Origin: Melioribacter sp051488665
Lineage (GTDB): Bacteria; Bacteroidota; Ignavibacteria; Ignavibacteriales; Melioribacteraceae
Assembly: GCF_051488665.1 (NCBI RefSeq)
Contig: NZ_JBPSEG010000013.1
Coordinates: 1 to 64,000 of the forward strand
Direction: 5' to 3'
Length of the DNA stretch: 64,000 nt
The position numbers and the translations under genes were made by a program. The notes below the pieces were generated by a model. The model had not been told where the DNA came from. It made no database searches and saw nothing but the letters and a program-made list of their open reading frames with translations. How positions within the stretch are numbered: position 1 is the stretch's first letter; every line of letters begins with the position of its first letter. This document shows positions 36,805 through 45,389 of the stretch, in pieces.

Positions 36805-37638
36805 TTATCTTAATTCTTTCATTGGAATGTGGTCCATATCGTCAAAGGCTTGGTTTTCTCCTCCCATAGCCCAGATAAAAGAATAGCTTTTGGTTCCGCA
36901 GCCTGAGTGGAGAGACCAGCTCGTCGATAATACAGCCTGGCGGTCCCGGATAATCAAATGTCTCGTTTCTTTCGGATCTCCGATCAAATGAACCACAAAA
37001 TCGTCTTCGCTTAAATTGAAATACATATACACTTCTGAACGTCTTTGATGAGTATGAGCCGGCATTGTATTCCACACGCATCCTTCTTCCAATTCAGTCA
37101 AGCCCATTGCAAGCTGGCATGTAGGCAAAATTTCCGGCAATATATATTGATGAATAGTTCTCTTGTTCGACGATTCCATAGAGCCCAGATTTCTGTGAAT
37201 TGCGTCTTCGTATTTGATATGCTTAGACGGATATTCTTTATGCGCGGGATAACTGACAAAATAAAACTCGGCGGGCTTATTCGGGTCGTCGCTCAAAAAT
37301 TTTACTTCTTTCGTTCCTCTGCCGATATAAAGCGCGTCTCTGAAATTCATCGTGTATTCTGCGCCGTCGAGGATAATCTTTCCTTTATTGCCGATATTCA
37401 AAACTCCTACTTCTCTTCTTTCGCAAAAGAACTCAGCCGCCATTTCTTTTTTTGATGCGGTCAATGTAAGTTCTTTTCCTGCCGGCACCGCCGAGCCTGT
37501 AATCGACCTGTCGATGTCCGAATAGACCATCGGAACTTCGTTTTTGACAAAAAGGCTTTCGATCAAAAACGACTGACGAAGTTCGTCGGTAGTCATTTTC
37601 TTAAAGCCGTTTTTATCGGGGGAGTAACGTACTTCCAT
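36805..37638 (-). CDS. kduI: 5-keto-4-deoxyuronate isomerase (KduI)
   Basis: 277 residues starting MEVRYSPDKNG, matching the start and length (278) of E. coli KduI. A TTG at 37662 was rejected because GAGGTTGAG is well placed for the ATG at 37638. The zinc-binding cupin motif AHTHQRRSEVYMYF and GCGTKSYSFIWAMGGEN are present. It isomerises 4-deoxy-L-threo-5-hexosulose uronate, formed from unsaturated galacturonate, to 2,5-diketo-3-deoxygluconate. It is the first gene of the block that runs to the ThuA gene. Confidence 0.95.
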   Translation of the reverse strand: MEVRYSPDKNGFKKMTTDELRQSFLIESLFVKNEVPMVYSDIDRSITGSAVPAGKELTLTASKKEMAAEFFCERREVGVLNIGNKGKIILDGAEYTMNFRDALYIGRGTKEVKFLSDDPNKPAEFYFVSYPAHKEYPSKHIKYEDAIHRNLGSMESSNKRTIHQYILPEILPTCQLAMGLTELEEGCVWNTMPAHTHQRRSEVYMYFNLSEDDFVVHLIGDPKETRHLIIRDRQAVLSTSWSLHSGCGTKSYSFIWAMGGENQAFDDMDHIPMKELR

Positions 37639-37663
37639 CTCAACCTCGCTGTTTATATTCAAA

Positions 37664-37683
37664 TTAAACGTTTACTTAGTATA
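37664..37683 (-). promoter_or_regulatory. kduI promoter -10 and CG-centred operator
   Basis: On the minus strand a consensus-like -10 TATACT (37678-37683) runs into TAAGTAAACGTTTAATTT, with the CG at 37669-37670 about where transcription would start. TAAACGTTTA is a perfect 10-bp palindrome, as in LacI-family operators. The -35 is weak (TTTAGT, 17 bases upstream). Related sites precede exuT and the gene starting at 32155. Confidence 0.55.
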
Positions 37684-37860
37684 ACAAAAATTTTTATTCA
37701 ACTAAAAGAACAACTTACGTAATAAAAGGGAAACTGTTTTACACATCAGATTCAAACCAAGCTGAAAAATGTTTTAATTCTACTGTTCAGTTGCTTTTAA
37801 ATATAAAAACTTTTTTAGAATAAAAAACTTTCCGCTTATTAAATTCCGATCAATACCGGG

Positions 37861-37903
37861 CATAAAAAGAAAAAACAAGAGCGGAGAAATAATCTCCGCT
37901 CTT
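37861..37903 (-). terminator. Strong terminator of the exuT-to-tkt operon
   Basis: Perfect 11-bp stem AAGAGCGGAGA/TCTCCGCTCTT (37877-37887 and 37893-37903) with a 5-base loop. On the minus strand it is followed by GTTTTTTCTTTTT. It starts 14 bases after the tkt stop. The rest of the 250-base gap to kduI is AT-rich and carries the kduI promoter. Confidence 0.93.
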
Positions 37904-37916
37904 AATTTAAATCAAA

Positions 37917-39914
37917 TTAACCGAGCCATTCTTTAATTTTTTCAGCTACCTGCGGACCGGTGAAGCCGAATTTTTCGGCAAGTGTTTTGTACGGACCAGA
38001 GGCGCCGAATCTTTCCATTCCGATTGTAAGAAGTTTTTGACGGAATAAGTCGCCCCATCCCATCATCGAAGCAGCTTCGACAACAACTACCGGCGCGTCT
38101 TCCGGGAAAATCGATTTTTTGTAATCGTCGCTCTGTTTAACAAAAAGTTCTTTCGAAGGAATCGAAACAACACGCACCGAATAAGTGCCGGATAGCAATT
38201 TAGCCGCTTCGGCTGCAACCGGAACTTCTGAGCCGCTTGCTGCAATTACAAGATCGGGTTTATCGCCTTTTTCTTTCGAAACTATATAAGCTCCTTTGAG
38301 AACTTCCTTCGGTTCGAAATCCGGTCTTCTTTCAAAAGCTTCGATTTTTTGACGCGTCAAAACCAGCGCGACAGGACCTTCTTTATGTTTAAGCGCAAAC
38401 GACCACGCCATTGCGGTTTCCACTCCGTCGGCGGGTCTGAATACGGTTACATTCGGAATTGCCCTTAAAACAGGCAAATGCTCGACCGGCTGGTGTGTCG
38501 GGCCGTCTTCGCCCACAAAAATCGAATCGTGAGTGAATACATACGTAACGGGAATTTCCATTAATGCCGCAAGCCTTATCGTCGGACGCATATAATCGGA
38601 GAATACAAAGAAAGTTGCGCCGAAGGGTCTGAATCCTCCGTAAAGCGCCATACCGTTCAGAATAGCGCCCATACCGTGTTCGCGTATTCCGAAATGGAAA
38701 TTTTTACCTTCGAATTTTCCGGGAGCTACCGCATCGAATTCTTTCATGTAAGTATTTGTGGAAGGAGCCAGATCAGCCGAGCCGCCGACAAAATTCGGCA
38801 CAAGTTGAGCTATCTTTTGAATTACTTTTCCGGACAATGATCTTGTTGCGCCGGGCTCTTTCGGAGCCGCATTCAGTAATTCTTCGTCGATATTTTCAGG
38901 CAGCCAATTTGTAATATATTTATTAAATTCGTCGGCTTTTCCGGGATTGTTCTTTTTCCATTCCTCGAAATTTTTCTGCCATTCGTCGTATTCTTTCTTT
39001 AGTTCGGCTCTCCTTTCTTCGAATAATTTTTTTACATCTTCGGGCACGTAGAATTCTTTATCGACGGGCCAGCCCAAATTTTTCTTCGTTTCGATCAGTT
39101 CTTCTTCGCCGAGAGGCGAACCGTGTACGCCGGCAGTATCCACTTTATTCGGGCTTCCGAAACCGATATGCGATTTAGTAATAATAATTGTCGGCTTTTC
39201 GGTTTCCTGCTGAGCTTTTATTATAGCAGCGCGTATTTCATCGTGATTGTAAGCGTCTGTTTTCAGCACCTGCCATCCGTAGGATTCGAATCGTTTTTCG
39301 ATATCTTCCGAGAAAGTAATCGAAGTATCGCCTTCGATAGTTATATTGTTGTCGTCGTAGAAATAAATTATGTTGCCGAGTTTGAGATGACCTGCAATCG
39401 AAGCCGCTTCGTGCGAAACGCCTTCCATTAAATCTCCGTCGCTTACAATTGCATAAATAAAGTGATTGCCGAAAAGTCGATTTTTATCGTCGTTGAAACG
39501 AGCCGCTGTCATTTTTGCGGCAATCGCCATTCCGATTCCGTTTCCGAATCCCTGTCCGAGCGGTCCGGTTGTCGTTTCAACGCCGGGAAGAAGACCGTAT
39601 TCCGGATGACCCGCCGTCCGGCTTCCCCATTGTCTGAAAGATTTCAGTTCGTCGAGCGTAATATCGTAACCGCTCAGATATAACAGAGTATAAATAAGCA
39701 TCGAACCGTGACCTGCAGACAATACAAACCGATCCCTGTTATGCCATTTCGGGTCGTCGGGATTGTGTTTCAGAAATTCGGTCCAAAGAACCATAGCCAC
39801 GTCCGCCATTCCCATCGGCATTCCCGGATGACCCGAATTTGCTTTCTGGACACCTTCGGCTGCCAGTATTCGAATAGTATTCGCAGCTAATTTTTTGACA
39901 TCACTGTTTTGCAT
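37917..39914 (-). CDS. tkt: Transketolase
   Basis: 665 residues, full length. Thiamine diphosphate motif GDGDLMEGVSHEAASIAGH, N-terminal NSGHPGMPMG and GHGSMLIY, and the second-domain GPTHQPVEHL are all seen. It transfers two-carbon units between pentose and other sugar phosphates. It lies just downstream of gndA inside the uronate block, which places pentose-phosphate metabolism under probable uronate control. Confidence 0.95.
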   Translation of the reverse strand: MQNSDVKKLAANTIRILAAEGVQKANSGHPGMPMGMADVAMVLWTEFLKHNPDDPKWHNRDRFVLSAGHGSMLIYTLLYLSGYDITLDELKSFRQWGSRTAGHPEYGLLPGVETTTGPLGQGFGNGIGMAIAAKMTAARFNDDKNRLFGNHFIYAIVSDGDLMEGVSHEAASIAGHLKLGNIIYFYDDNNITIEGDTSITFSEDIEKRFESYGWQVLKTDAYNHDEIRAAIIKAQQETEKPTIIITKSHIGFGSPNKVDTAGVHGSPLGEEELIETKKNLGWPVDKEFYVPEDVKKLFEERRAELKKEYDEWQKNFEEWKKNNPGKADEFNKYITNWLPENIDEELLNAAPKEPGATRSLSGKVIQKIAQLVPNFVGGSADLAPSTNTYMKEFDAVAPGKFEGKNFHFGIREHGMGAILNGMALYGGFRPFGATFFVFSDYMRPTIRLAALMEIPVTYVFTHDSIFVGEDGPTHQPVEHLPVLRAIPNVTVFRPADGVETAMAWSFALKHKEGPVALVLTRQKIEAFERRPDFEPKEVLKGAYIVSKEKGDKPDLVIAASGSEVPVAAEAAKLLSGTYSVRVVSIPSKELFVKQSDDYKKSIFPEDAPVVVVEAASMMGWGDLFRQKLLTIGMERFGASGPYKTLAEKFGFTGPQVAEKIKEWLG

Positions 39915-39961
39915 ATAACTCCCCCAAATTGATTATAAAGTAATCCGCAAATTTAATAAAT

Positions 39962-41413
39962 TCAGACATTATATGTAGTCGAAGATGTCGTTCCGCCATG
40001 TCCCGTCCAGTTTGTATGGAAGAATTCTCCTCTCGGTTTATCGACGCGTTCATAAGTGTGAGCTCCGAAATAATCCCTCTGCGCCTGCAGTAAATTTGCA
40101 GGAAGTCTTTCCTGTCGGTAGCCGTCGAAGAAATTCAAAGCAGTCGATAGAGCCGGCACCCAAATTCCGTTGTTTATTGCAGTAGTAACAACTCTGCGCC
40201 ACGATTCCTGCGATGATTCCACTTTTTCCTTAAAGAAAGGATCGAGAATCAGATTAGACAATTCGGGATTCTTATCATACGCCTCTTTAATTTTTCCGAG
40301 GAATTTAGAACGGATAATGCATCCTCCGCGCCACATCAAAGCAATTCCTCCGTAATTAAGATTCCAGCCGTAATCTTTTGCCGCTTCGCGCATCAGCATA
40401 AAGCCTTGCGCATACGAAATGATTTTCGAGGCGTAAAGGGCGTGCATTAAATCTTTGATAAATTGTTTTTTATCGCCTTCAAATTTCGGTTTGGGCCCGG
40501 AAATAATTTTCGAAGCCTCGACCCTTTCTTCTTTCAATGCCGAGAGCGACCTTGCATAAACGGCTTCGCCGATCAGCGTAAGAGGAACGCCTGCTTCCAT
40601 CGATGCGATAACTGTCCATTTGCCTGTTCCTTTTTGTCCTGCCGTATCGAGTATTTTTTCAACCAGCGGCTGACCGTCTGTGTCTTTATAAGCCAGTATG
40701 TCGCGTGTAATTTCAATTAAATAGCTTTCGAGTTCGCCTTCGTTCCATTCTTTGAAAATCTGATGCATTTCGTCGTAAGTAAGTCCCAGAAGGTCTTTCA
40801 TAATCTGGTACGTTTCGCAAATCAACTGCATGTCGCCGTATTCGATGCCGTTATGAACCATCTTAACGAAATGACCGGCGCCGTTTTCTCCGACCCAATC
40901 GCAGCAAGGCGAGCCGTATTCCACTTTTGCGGCTATCGATTGGAATATCGGTTTTACATATTCCCAGGCTTTCGGCGAACCTCCCGGCATAATTGAAGGT
41001 CCTTTCAGCGCGCCTTCTTCGCCGCCGGAAACTCCCGTCCCGATAAAAAGCAAGCCTTTTTCTTCAACGTATTTAGTTCTTCGTATAGTATCCTGAAAAT
41101 TCGAGTTGCCGCCGTCGATAATGATGTCGCCTTCTTCCAAAAGAGGGATTAACGCATCGATAAAATCGTCGACCGGCTTTCCTGCTTTAACCATCAACAT
41201 TACTTTGCGTGGCTTTTTAAGATTCGAAACCAATTCTTCGAGAGAATGAGTTCCTATTATATTTTTGCCTTTGGCTCTTCCGTTGATAAAATCGTCCACT
41301 TTGGAAGTGGTTCTGTTATAAACCGCTACGGTGTATCCGTGGCTTTCCATATTGAGGACGAGATTTTCGCCCATTACAGCAAGTCCGATCAAACCGATAT
41401 CTGCTTTACTCAT
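39962..41413 (-). CDS. gnd: 6-phosphogluconate dehydrogenase, decarboxylating
   Basis: 483 residues, full length, of the NADP-type enzyme that makes ribulose-5-phosphate and CO2 from 6-phosphogluconate. Cofactor motif GLAVMGENL, substrate motif IIDGGNSNF, GVSGGEEGALKGPSIMPGG, and the C-terminal FFHTNWTGHGG typical of GndA-type dimers. It lies 14 bases after larA and before tkt. Its place among uronate genes is unusual because the standard route from galacturonate does not pass through 6-phosphogluconate. Confidence 0.94.
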   Translation of the reverse strand: MSKADIGLIGLAVMGENLVLNMESHGYTVAVYNRTTSKVDDFINGRAKGKNIIGTHSLEELVSNLKKPRKVMLMVKAGKPVDDFIDALIPLLEEGDIIIDGGNSNFQDTIRRTKYVEEKGLLFIGTGVSGGEEGALKGPSIMPGGSPKAWEYVKPIFQSIAAKVEYGSPCCDWVGENGAGHFVKMVHNGIEYGDMQLICETYQIMKDLLGLTYDEMHQIFKEWNEGELESYLIEITRDILAYKDTDGQPLVEKILDTAGQKGTGKWTVIASMEAGVPLTLIGEAVYARSLSALKEERVEASKIISGPKPKFEGDKKQFIKDLMHALYASKIISYAQGFMLMREAAKDYGWNLNYGGIALMWRGGCIIRSKFLGKIKEAYDKNPELSNLILDPFFKEKVESSQESWRRVVTTAINNGIWVPALSTALNFFDGYRQERLPANLLQAQRDYFGAHTYERVDKPRGEFFHTNWTGHGGTTSSTTYNV

Positions 41414-41427
41414 TTTTATTTATCTCC

Positions 41428-42702
41428 TTAATTTTGAAATCTTCCTTTATACGCCCAAAGACCGAGAGCGGGATTCGAAATGAAGAATATCTCTTCTCCG
41501 TCGGGCATTGTATTAAAACCGTCCGTTAATTTTTCAGGATTATATTTTTTTAACATTTCATTCAAATTGCCGTATTCGAAATTAACGCTTTCAATTTCTT
41601 CTTTTGATAAATTACCTGGACAATATCTTACGGTAAAACGGTTTTCAGAAGAACCGTGAATCAAATGCGCCGCAGCGCTCAGATTTTCCTGAAGTTCCCG
41701 GTTTTCTTCCACAAATTTAAGAATTTCGGGCGTAGTTCTGTAACCGTATTTTCTGATTAACCTGTCGATTTCTTTATCCTCGCCGAATTCTTTCAGCCCG
41801 GGAGCAAGCACAATCAACTCTCCGCCGTCTGCAATAGCCATTCTTGTTCTGTAGATGCTTTTATTGCCAAGCCATGTACTCTTAAATTCATGCGGGTCGA
41901 GATATACTACTATTTTTTCTAGAGGCGCATCGAGCATTTCGAAATTTACCTGCAAAGAAAGGTCGGCTGCCATTATAAAACATTCGTAGTCGTCGCCTAT
42001 AAACAAACCTCGTATAACAAGTTCGTTATTTTCGTTTTTTCCGATTACGGTCAAAATGTAGACGATCGGCAAATCTTTCGCGAAATTATCCGAGGCGTAA
42101 TTAAGCACTTTCCGGACTGGATTGTCTGCCCTGCCCATTATTTTTTCCATTCCGTAAGCTGCTCCCAGGAAGTGACTTTTGTTGATTCCTTCCTTGCCGC
42201 CCGTGCCAACAAATATGTTTTTATTATAATTTGCCATTCCGATCACTTCATGAGGAACTACCTGTCCGACAGAAAGGATCAAATCGAAATTTCCTTCGAC
42301 CAGTAATTTATTCACCTGAGCGGGCCAGGGATATTTTACTTTCCCTTCGGAAACTTCGTAAACGTATTCCCCGGGTACCGTACCGAGAGTAACAAGGTCT
42401 TCCCGCCAGCGGTGAGCGCGGAACAAATTCAATGGTATATCGCCGAACATAGTTTTTATCTCGTTTTCGGTCATCGGAGCATGAGTTCCGAGAGCGGGAA
42501 GAATATCCGTTAGACGGTCGCCGTAATACTCATAAATATAATGAGTTAGCTCGCCTGCTTTAGAATGAAATCTCGTAAAATCCGGTGGAATGGCAAGGAT
42601 TTTCTTTCTCGATCCGATTTTATCGAGCGCCTCATACAAATATTCTTTAGCGAGGTTCAAACTAATTTCCGTATCTTTTGAACCGACTGCGCAATAAATC
42701 AT
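41428..42702 (-). CDS. LarA-family nickel-dependent 2-hydroxyacid racemase/epimerase
   Basis: 424 residues. The nickel-pincer cofactor residues of lactate racemase are conserved with the right spacing: His in GTHAPMT, then His in VVPHEV, a Lys ten residues later (NYNKN, covalent anchor) and a His 26 residues later (NKSH). LarA homologues are known to act on lactate, malate and, in some cases, D-gluconate/D-mannonate at C2. The context (fructuronate reductase upstream, gnd and tkt downstream, no uxuA) makes a mannonate-gluconate epimerase attractive; this is inference. Cofactor genes larBCE are not in the window. Confidence 0.85.
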   Translation of the reverse strand: MIYCAVGSKDTEISLNLAKEYLYEALDKIGSRKKILAIPPDFTRFHSKAGELTHYIYEYYGDRLTDILPALGTHAPMTENEIKTMFGDIPLNLFRAHRWREDLVTLGTVPGEYVYEVSEGKVKYPWPAQVNKLLVEGNFDLILSVGQVVPHEVIGMANYNKNIFVGTGGKEGINKSHFLGAAYGMEKIMGRADNPVRKVLNYASDNFAKDLPIVYILTVIGKNENNELVIRGLFIGDDYECFIMAADLSLQVNFEMLDAPLEKIVVYLDPHEFKSTWLGNKSIYRTRMAIADGGELIVLAPGLKEFGEDKEIDRLIRKYGYRTTPEILKFVEENRELQENLSAAAHLIHGSSENRFTVRYCPGNLSKEEIESVNFEYGNLNEMLKKYNPEKLTDGFNTMPDGEEIFFISNPALGLWAYKGRFQN

Positions 42703-42713
42703 AAATACCTCAT

Positions 42714-42743
42714 ATAAAAAAAGCGGGTAAAGAATTTACCCGC
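42714..42743 (-). terminator. Hairpin terminator between kdgK and larA
   Basis: 9-bp perfect stem GCGGGTAAA/TTTACCCGC (42723-42731 and 42735-42743) with a 3-base loop. On the minus strand it is followed by seven T. It lies ten bases after the kdgK stop and should set larA-gnd-tkt below, or partly apart from, the upstream uronate genes. Confidence 0.88.
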
Positions 42744-42752
42744 GTAAGAAAT

Positions 42753-43835
42753 CTAACGTTGAATTCGTGCGGAACCGCCTTTGGCAAAAGCCCGTACTTC
42801 GTCGATTGTCGCCATGGTGGTATCTCCCGGATAAGTAGTAAGCAGAGCGCCGTGAGCCCAGCCGAGTTTAACAGCTTGCTCCGGTTCTTCGCCGTTTAAG
42901 AGTCCGTATATAAATCCCGACGCAAAACCGTCGCCGCCGCCGACTCTGTCGTAAACGTCGAGCTGAGCTGTCGGAGCCTGATACGACTGTCCGTTGATCC
43001 ATGCAACTGCGCTCCAGCTATGGCGATTTGTCGAATGAACTTCTCGCAATGTTGTAGCTACTACCTTAACGTTCGGAAATTTTTTGGTTACGTCTTCAAT
43101 CATTGCAAGGAAAACCGAAGGGTCTAATTTCGATTTAGCGGTAACTTCCGGTCCCGGAATTCCCAAACCTTTTTGAAGGTCTTCTTCGTTGCCGACTAAA
43201 ACGTCCACATGTTCGACAATTCGCGAAATAACCTCTGCGGCTTTTTCTTCTCCGCCCCAGATATTCCATAATTTAGCTCTGTAATTTAAATCGAAACTGG
43301 TAATTGCGCCTGATTTTTTTGCGGCTTTCATTCCTTCGATAATCAGTTCGCCGGTGGTTTCGGACAAAGCCGCAAAAATTCCGCCGCTGTGGAACCATCG
43401 GACTCCTTTTTCAAATATCGCGTCCCAATTTATGTCGCCGGGTTTCAGTAAAGCCGCAGCTTCATTGGAACGATTATAAAAAACTACAGGAGCGCGGGAG
43501 CCGAATCCCCTGTCGCTATAGACAGCAGCCATATTGGGACCGTTGACTCCGTTATGTTCGAATTCTTTATAAATTCCTTCAACTCCCATTGCGCGTACGC
43601 GTTCGCGAATCAATTCGCCGATGGGATACTTTACCAGAGCGGTAACAACAGCCGTTTTCAATCTGAAACAATCAGCCAGGTTGGCAACAACATTATATTC
43701 GCCGCCGCTAACGTGTATTTTGCATTCTGTAGCTTTTCTAAAAGGAATAATTCCTGGATCGAGGCGATGAACCAGCGCTCCCAGTGAAACTAAATCGTAT
43801 TGTCCTTCTTTTTTGATGTTAAGTCCTGTGCTCAT
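42753..43835 (-). CDS. kdgK: 2-keto-3-deoxygluconate kinase (PfkB family)
   Basis: 360 residues of the PfkB sugar kinases. The N-terminal substrate motif SGGEYNVVANLADC and the C-terminal catalytic motif YDRVGGGDGFASGFIYG (base Asp in GGGDGF) are clear. It phosphorylates KDG to KDPG. The context (kdgA two genes upstream, SDR between) supports KDG as substrate; gluconate cannot be excluded, since PfkB enzymes vary. Confidence 0.88.
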   Translation of the reverse strand: MSTGLNIKKEGQYDLVSLGALVHRLDPGIIPFRKATECKIHVSGGEYNVVANLADCFRLKTAVVTALVKYPIGELIRERVRAMGVEGIYKEFEHNGVNGPNMAAVYSDRGFGSRAPVVFYNRSNEAAALLKPGDINWDAIFEKGVRWFHSGGIFAALSETTGELIIEGMKAAKKSGAITSFDLNYRAKLWNIWGGEEKAAEVISRIVEHVDVLVGNEEDLQKGLGIPGPEVTAKSKLDPSVFLAMIEDVTKKFPNVKVVATTLREVHSTNRHSWSAVAWINGQSYQAPTAQLDVYDRVGGGDGFASGFIYGLLNGEEPEQAVKLGWAHGALLTTYPGDTTMATIDEVRAFAKGGSARIQR

Positions 43836-43883
43836 ATTAAATCCCTGTATTTAATCGTTCGACAAAATTATGATTACGATTTA

Positions 43884-44732
43884 TTAAACGCCGCTGTAAG
43901 CGTTAAATCCGCCGTCAACGGGAATTACAACGCCCGTAACGAATTTGGAAATATCGGAAACAAGATAGAGCAAAGCGCCGACCAGTTCCTCAGGCTCGCC
44001 GAAACGACCCATCGGAGTGCCGTTAATTATTTTCTTGCCACGTTCGGTTAATTGTTCGGTTTCTTTGTCGACCAACAAGAACCGGTTCTGATCTGTTAAA
44101 AAGAAACCCGGAGCAATTGCATTGACCCGTATGTTGACTTTGGCAAAATGGACAGCCAGCCACTCGGTCAAATTATTTACCGCTGCTTTTGCCGCGGAAT
44201 AAGCCGGAATTTTTGTCAGCGGTTTATACGAATTCATCGACGATATATTTACTATTACTCCTCCTCTGCCGAGCATATCTTCCGCTAAAATCATAGTCGG
44301 CAATACGGTTCCCATAAAATTCAAATCGAATACGTTTCTGAACCCTTCCAGTTCCAGTCCGAAAAAGCTTTTGCCGATATCCTCTAAATCTTTGTCTGTC
44401 ATAAATTCGAGTTGAGTCGTCGCTTTGGGATGATTGCCTCCGGCGCAATTTACAAGCACGTCAAGCTTGCCGAATTTTTCGTTAATAGTTTTTTTTGCAT
44501 TCAGAAGCGAATCTTTGTCGAGCACATTTGCCTGAACGCTTATTGCGCTTCCGGGATTTGCGGAATTGATTTTCTCTACGAGCGCGTCGGCTTTTTGTTT
44601 ATTGGAGTTATAAAAGACGGCGACTTTGGCTCCGGCTTCAGCTAATCCTTCGCAAAAAACCGAACCGATAACGCCTCCGCCTCCCGTTACAGCGCATACT
44701 TTTCCTTTAATGTCGTCCATTGAATATTTCAT
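43884..44732 (-). CDS. uxuB: SDR-type fructuronate reductase (D-mannonate oxidoreductase)
   Basis: 282 residues of the short-chain dehydrogenases with GGGGVIGSVFCEGLAEAG, VNCAGGNHPKAT and the catalytic Ser (NISSMNS) and YSAAK. The asparagine-rich NHP loop and length match the SDR-type UxuB of Bacillus (YjmF). It would reduce fructuronate to D-mannonate. The ribosome site GGAGCGG supports the ATG at 44732. It sits eight bases after kdgA and is followed by kdgK. The assignment rests on context as much as on sequence. Confidence 0.8.
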   Translation of the reverse strand: MKYSMDDIKGKVCAVTGGGGVIGSVFCEGLAEAGAKVAVFYNSNKQKADALVEKINSANPGSAISVQANVLDKDSLLNAKKTINEKFGKLDVLVNCAGGNHPKATTQLEFMTDKDLEDIGKSFFGLELEGFRNVFDLNFMGTVLPTMILAEDMLGRGGVIVNISSMNSYKPLTKIPAYSAAKAAVNNLTEWLAVHFAKVNIRVNAIAPGFFLTDQNRFLLVDKETEQLTERGKKIINGTPMGRFGEPEELVGALLYLVSDISKFVTGVVIPVDGGFNAYSGV

Positions 44733-44740
44733 TACCGCTC

Positions 44741-45388
44741 CTATTTATTTAAAGCTTCGTTAATACTCTTGACCACAAGGCGGGCATTTTCAGTAAGAAC
44801 GGAATAGTTCTCATTTTTAATAGCTTCTTTGTCGAGTAATGCCGAACCGATTCCGACTGCGCAGGCGCCTGCGTTCAACCATTCGCCGGCATTTGTAAGA
44901 TTTACACCGCCGGTCGGCATCAGTTTCAAATGCGGCATAGGCGCAAGAATTCCTTTAAAAAATTTCATGCCGAGCACATCAGCCGGGAATACTTTAATTA
45001 TATCCGCGCCGGCTTCGTATGCAGTTTGAATTTCCGTCGGCGTAAAACAGCCAGGCATTGCCGGCACATCCATTTGATGAGCTTTATCTATAATTTCTTT
45101 TTTGAAAACTGGACTCACAACATATTTTGCGCCGGCTTTGATCGCAGCTTCGGCAGTTTCGGCATTAAGCACGGAGCCCACGCCGACAATTATATTTTCG
45201 CCGAGCTCGTCGCTCATTTTTTGGATTAATTCAATTGCATTAGGAACCGTCATAGTAATCTCGGCGACGGTTATTCCGCCTTCGGCTATTGCCTCGATAA
45301 CTTTTTTAAGTTTTTCCGGTTCCTTAATTCTAAGAACGGCTACAGCCTTTCTTTGAAGTATCGATTCTAATATTTTTTTTCTTTCCAT
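44741..45388 (-). CDS. kdgA: KDPG/KHG aldolase
   Basis: 215 residues, a TIM-barrel class I aldolase that splits 2-keto-3-deoxy-6-phosphogluconate into pyruvate and glyceraldehyde-3-phosphate. Motifs: GGITVAEITMTVPNA (catalytic Glu), VGVGSVLNAETAEAA, GAKYVVSPVF (Schiff-base Lys region), PGCFTPTEI and MPTGGV. One base separates it from the uxaE stop. Confidence 0.95.
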   Translation of the reverse strand: MERKKILESILQRKAVAVLRIKEPEKLKKVIEAIAEGGITVAEITMTVPNAIELIQKMSDELGENIIVGVGSVLNAETAEAAIKAGAKYVVSPVFKKEIIDKAHQMDVPAMPGCFTPTEIQTAYEAGADIIKVFPADVLGMKFFKGILAPMPHLKLMPTGGVNLTNAGEWLNAGACAVGIGSALLDKEAIKNENYSVLTENARLVVKSINEALNK

Positions 45389-45389
45389 T

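Noticed and set aside
41428..42702. Reading the LarA homologue as the missing mannonate dehydratase
   Set aside because: It has the nickel-pincer residues and length of LarA and none of the UxuA motifs.
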